14,432 nt of DNA from Eubacterium sp. (GTDB lineage: Bacteria > Bacillota_A > Clostridia > Lachnospirales > Lachnospiraceae). Shown here one piece after another: positions 11,662-14,432 of the stretch. A model generated the notes under the pieces. It was not told the origin of the DNA. It did not search any database and was given only the letters and a program-made list of their open reading frames with translations. Position 1 is the first letter of the stretch. Each line of letters opens with the position of its first letter. A program made the translations under genes and the position numbers. The stretch lies in NCBI GenBank assembly GCA_023663915.1, contig JAMPGN010000099.1, positions 1 to 14,432 on the forward strand. The letters run 5' to 3'.

Positions 11662-14325
11662 ATGGGTTTCAAGGGGAATAAACGGTACATGGTTCTTCCA
11701 ATAGCGTTGGGAGTGGGACTGCTTGCGGTTTTACTGGCGGGCGCATCCTTTTTTACGAAATATCTGGAACAGCAGATCTTTGTGGAGCGTACTACGCAGC
11801 TAGTGGAGATTACGGCACAAGTGCAGGTGAATCTGGGCAATGCTCTGGATACGCACTGGAACTATCTTATGGCTGCTGTTAATGCCCTGGAGGAGGGGGA
11901 CTTTGCCGACGGGGAGGACGTGGCTGCTTATGTGGGCGGATTGGAAGGGCTGCTTGAGATGGACAGCTATAGTTCGGATCTTATGTTGTTAGACAGCCAA
12001 GGCAATTGTTGGGATAAGGATGGCAGGCACGGTATTTGGGCGGATCTGGATCTGGTAGCTGGCGGGGAGGAGCGATGCAGTTTCATCTCGGACAGTTATA
12101 TTACGCAGGATAGCTGCTGGATTTTGGCGCAAAAACTGGAAACGCCCTTAGAGACGGAAGATGGTCTCATTTTCACGCATGCCGTTCTTTTGAAAGATAT
12201 CTATACACTGTCCCAGTATTATGACAGCGCCGCTTATGGCGGCCACAATGAGACTTATATTCTGAAAAGCAACGGCACCCGTATGTACGACAATGTTTCC
12301 GGGGAAAACATGATTCAGGCGTACAACGTGCTGAAGGTGTTAGAGGAGATGGAGGGGCAACGGTATCTCGATATCCGTGGCGCATTGGAAGAGGAAGATA
12401 CGATCAGTACAAATTTCTGGATCGATGGACAGGAGTATTATTACTGCATCACGTCTTTGGAGGAATATGATACGCTTCTGCTTTTTCTGATTCCGGCGGA
12501 TTATGTGGCTTCCGGAACGGTGGAAATGGTAAATACGGTGGTGCGCACGCTGCTGATGCTTGCGGTGGTGGTTCTTGTGCTGGTGGCAGTTGCCTCGATT
12601 GCGATCCTCCGGCAGCGCAACAATGCCAAACTATATCTCCAGGAACAGGCGAACCTGCATAAGCAGGAAGAACTAAACCAGCAGCTGGAAGAGGCCAATG
12701 CCATGCTCACCCGCTCCAAGGAATCGGCGGAGCAGGCTTTTCAGATTGCGGAGGAGGCGAACCGCGCCAAGAGTTCTTTCTTATCCAATATGAGCCATGA
12801 TATCCGTACTCCCATGAATGCGATCGTGGGTTTCGCCGCCCTGCTGACGCGGGATGCGGAGAATCCGGACAAGGTGAGGGAATACACGAAGAAGATTACC
12901 TCATCTAGCCAGCATCTTTTGGGGCTGATCAATGACATTCTGGATATCAGCAAGATTGAGGCGGGTAAGACGACGCTGAACGTATCGAATGAGAGTATGG
13001 TGGATCTGATTGAGAACATTGACAGTATTATTCGTCCGCAGATGAAGGCAAAAGGACATAACTTTGAAGTCTACAGCATGGATTTAAAACATGAATATGT
13101 GGTGATGGATAAACTGCGCCTGAATCAGATTCTGCTTAACCTGTTATCCAATGCGGTGAAATACACACCGGATGGCGGCTGTATCAAGCTGATTGTCCAG
13201 GAATTGCCGCAACATGCCAAACAGTTAGCCAGCTATCGTTTTGTCGTGGAGGATAACGGGTATGGCATGAGCGAGGAATACCAGCAGAAGCTTTTCCAAG
13301 CCTTTACCCGTGAGGAAGACAGTGTGACCAATAAGATTCAGGGAACCGGTCTTGGAATGGCGATCACGAAAAACCTGATTGATCTGATGGGCGGAACCAT
13401 AGCGGTGAAGAGTAAAAAGGGCGAAGGCACGACTTTTACCGTGGAACTGCACTTGCATATCAACGATCAGGAAATCGACCAGAATTTCTGGAAAGATTGT
13501 GGCATTACCCGGCTTCTGGCGGTGGATGATGAAGAGGTTGTCTGCCAGAATATTCATATGACGATGGAAGGCACCGGGGTGAACGTAGACTATGTTTTGG
13601 ATGGCGAGAGCGCGGTTGACATGGTGAAGCGGTCTGGTGAGGAGGGAAGGATGTATGATATCGTCCTTCTGGATTGGAAGATGCCCGGCATGGACGGTAT
13701 TCAGACAGCACGTCGCATTCGGGAAACCGTACCGGACAATACACCGATTCTGATTCTGACTAGTTATGACTGGCCGGAGGTGGAAGAGGAGGCGCGTGAT
13801 GCCGGAGTGGATGCATTCCTTCCGAAGCCATTTTTCCTGACCAGCTTCCGCCAGAAGGTGGATGGGATTCTGAACCCGGAGACTTCGGCAGTTGTGGTAC
13901 AAGAATCTGCCAGCTCGCAGAGCATACTAGAGGGGATGCATATCCTGGCGGCGGAGGACAATGAGATTAATGCGGAGATTTTAAGGGAATTGATTGATAT
14001 CGCGGGAGCGGACTGTGAGATTTGTGAAAACGGGCAGGTTGCCGTGGAGAAATTTAGACAGTCTAAGCCTGGACAGTACCAGATTATCCTGATGGATGTA
14101 CAGATGCCGGTGATGAACGGTTATGAGGCGACCAGAGCGATCCGGGCGTTGGATCATCCGTTGGCAAAGAAGATTCCGATTATTGCCATGACGGCAAATG
14201 CGTTTGCCGAGGATGTGCGGGATGCGCTGGATGCGGGGATGGATGCGCATGTGGCAAAGCCTGTGGATATGATGGTGTTAGAGCGGGAAGTTCGGGCGGT
14301 GCTGGCGGCGGAAGTTGGTGTGTAA
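11662..14325 (+). CDS. Hybrid sensor histidine kinase with extracellular sensor and two receiver domains
   Basis: 887 residues. TM1 (about 10-32), a large extracellular sensor domain (about 33-290, Cache-like by position and pattern), TM2 (about 291-316), a coiled coil (about 325-370), then HisKA with His379 in SNMSHDIRTPMNAIVGF. The ATPase domain has the N box LNQILLNLLSNAVKY (487-501), G1 DNGYG (531-535) and G2 GTGLGMA (561-567). Receiver 1 (about 616-737): Asp622-Asp623, phospho-acceptor Asp671 in LLDWKMPGMDG, Thr700, Lys722. Receiver 2 (about 758-883): Glu765-Asp766, phospho-acceptor Asp812 in LMDVQMPVMNG, Thr844, Lys866. All catalytic residues are present. There is no Hpt, unlike the kinase at 6534. 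Start: an upstream in-frame ATG at 11590 would overlap the lipoprotein gene by 53 bases; ATG 11662 directly precedes the hydrophobic segment and has AAAAGGGGAA about 7 bases upstream, so it is preferred. It starts 19 bases after the lipoprotein stop and is the last recognisable gene of the operon. Confidence 0.92.
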   Translation: MGFKGNKRYMVLPIALGVGLLAVLLAGASFFTKYLEQQIFVERTTQLVEITAQVQVNLGNALDTHWNYLMAAVNALEEGDFADGEDVAAYVGGLEGLLEMDSYSSDLMLLDSQGNCWDKDGRHGIWADLDLVAGGEERCSFISDSYITQDSCWILAQKLETPLETEDGLIFTHAVLLKDIYTLSQYYDSAAYGGHNETYILKSNGTRMYDNVSGENMIQAYNVLKVLEEMEGQRYLDIRGALEEEDTISTNFWIDGQEYYYCITSLEEYDTLLLFLIPADYVASGTVEMVNTVVRTLLMLAVVVLVLVAVASIAILRQRNNAKLYLQEQANLHKQEELNQQLEEANAMLTRSKESAEQAFQIAEEANRAKSSFLSNMSHDIRTPMNAIVGFAALLTRDAENPDKVREYTKKITSSSQHLLGLINDILDISKIEAGKTTLNVSNESMVDLIENIDSIIRPQMKAKGHNFEVYSMDLKHEYVVMDKLRLNQILLNLLSNAVKYTPDGGCIKLIVQELPQHAKQLASYRFVVEDNGYGMSEEYQQKLFQAFTREEDSVTNKIQGTGLGMAITKNLIDLMGGTIAVKSKKGEGTTFTVELHLHINDQEIDQNFWKDCGITRLLAVDDEEVVCQNIHMTMEGTGVNVDYVLDGESAVDMVKRSGEEGRMYDIVLLDWKMPGMDGIQTARRIRETVPDNTPILILTSYDWPEVEEEARDAGVDAFLPKPFFLTSFRQKVDGILNPETSAVVVQESASSQSILEGMHILAAEDNEINAEILRELIDIAGADCEICENGQVAVEKFRQSKPGQYQIILMDVQMPVMNGYEATRAIRALDHPLAKKIPIIAMTANAFAEDVRDALDAGMDAHVAKPVDMMVLEREVRAVLAAEVGV

Positions 14326-14432
14326 GGAGGATTTATTGGGATTCGGATGTCGATAATCCTATCGTATAAGTTGTGAGGGCAGATTGCACAAAATGTCCGC
14401 TCGTGTCGGACTCCGGAATATGGATTTTCTAA
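14324..14432 (+). other. Tail with an orphan Shine-Dalgarno, no gene recognised
   Basis: AAGGAGG (14324-14330) overlaps the stop codon of the second kinase, as if a coupled gene followed. The only openings downstream are a TTG frame of six codons (14336-14356), a nine-codon ATG frame (14347-14376) and a GTG frame of 19 codons ending exactly at the window edge (14373-14432); none is convincing. Small hairpins CGATA/TATCG (14351-14364) and GTCCG/CGGAC (14395-14411) are seen, neither followed by a T tract. The operon may continue past the window. Confidence 0.4.

Noticed and set aside
13225..13902. 225-codon minus-strand open frame inside the second kinase
   Set aside because: Antisense shadow of conserved ATPase and receiver motifs; the plus-strand product is certain.
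1..14432. CRISPR arrays, insertion sequences, integrases, phage genes
   Set aside because: No regularly spaced repeats, transposase, integrase or phage structural proteins were found on either strand.

Overview
The window reads as a chromosomal segment of a Gram-positive anaerobe of the class Clostridia, most likely a Lachnospiraceae-type gut bacterium. This is inferred from AGGAGG ribosome binding sites, the tRNA genes without encoded CCA, the protein families present and their idiom, and a lipoprotein anchored without an outer-membrane context. No species can be named from sequence alone.

Left part (1-3203): the 3' end of a tRNA-Val, a complete tRNA-Met(CAT), and a strong intrinsic terminator. 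Then comes an AT-rich accessory stretch: the first 22 codons of a PIN-domain toxin gene that runs directly into a histidine-phosphatase gene, the C-terminal half of another PIN-type protein, its small 57-residue partner, a GNAT acetyltransferase, and a solitary Uma2-family (PD-(D/E)XK) nuclease-like gene with its own promoter. It looks like a gene-turnover zone behind a tRNA cluster. No integrase or transposase is present.

Middle (3337-4296): an OGG1-type 8-oxoguanine DNA glycosylase with intact catalytic Lys and Asp. Its N-terminus is a 30-bp repeat encoding an Asp/Lys-rich tail, and the base composition changes from AT-rich to GC-richer inside this gene.

Right part (4468-14325): four tightly packed plus-strand genes that look like one signalling operon. 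They are (1) a membrane GGDEF-EAL protein with a broken GGDEF site and an intact EAL site, (2) a 7TM-PAS hybrid histidine kinase with pseudo-receiver, receiver and Hpt domains, overlapping gene 1 by one base, (3) a surface lipoprotein that fuses an ABC-type solute-binding protein to a 5'-nucleotidase C-terminal-like domain, and (4) a second hybrid kinase with an extracellular sensor domain and two receivers but no Hpt. There is no ABC permease, no catalytic nucleotidase domain and no response regulator with an output domain. The likely reading is an extracellular ligand sensor feeding a phosphorelay, with cyclic-di-GMP breakdown encoded in the same transcript. This operon is the most interesting content of the window. 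The last 107 bases hold no recognisable gene.
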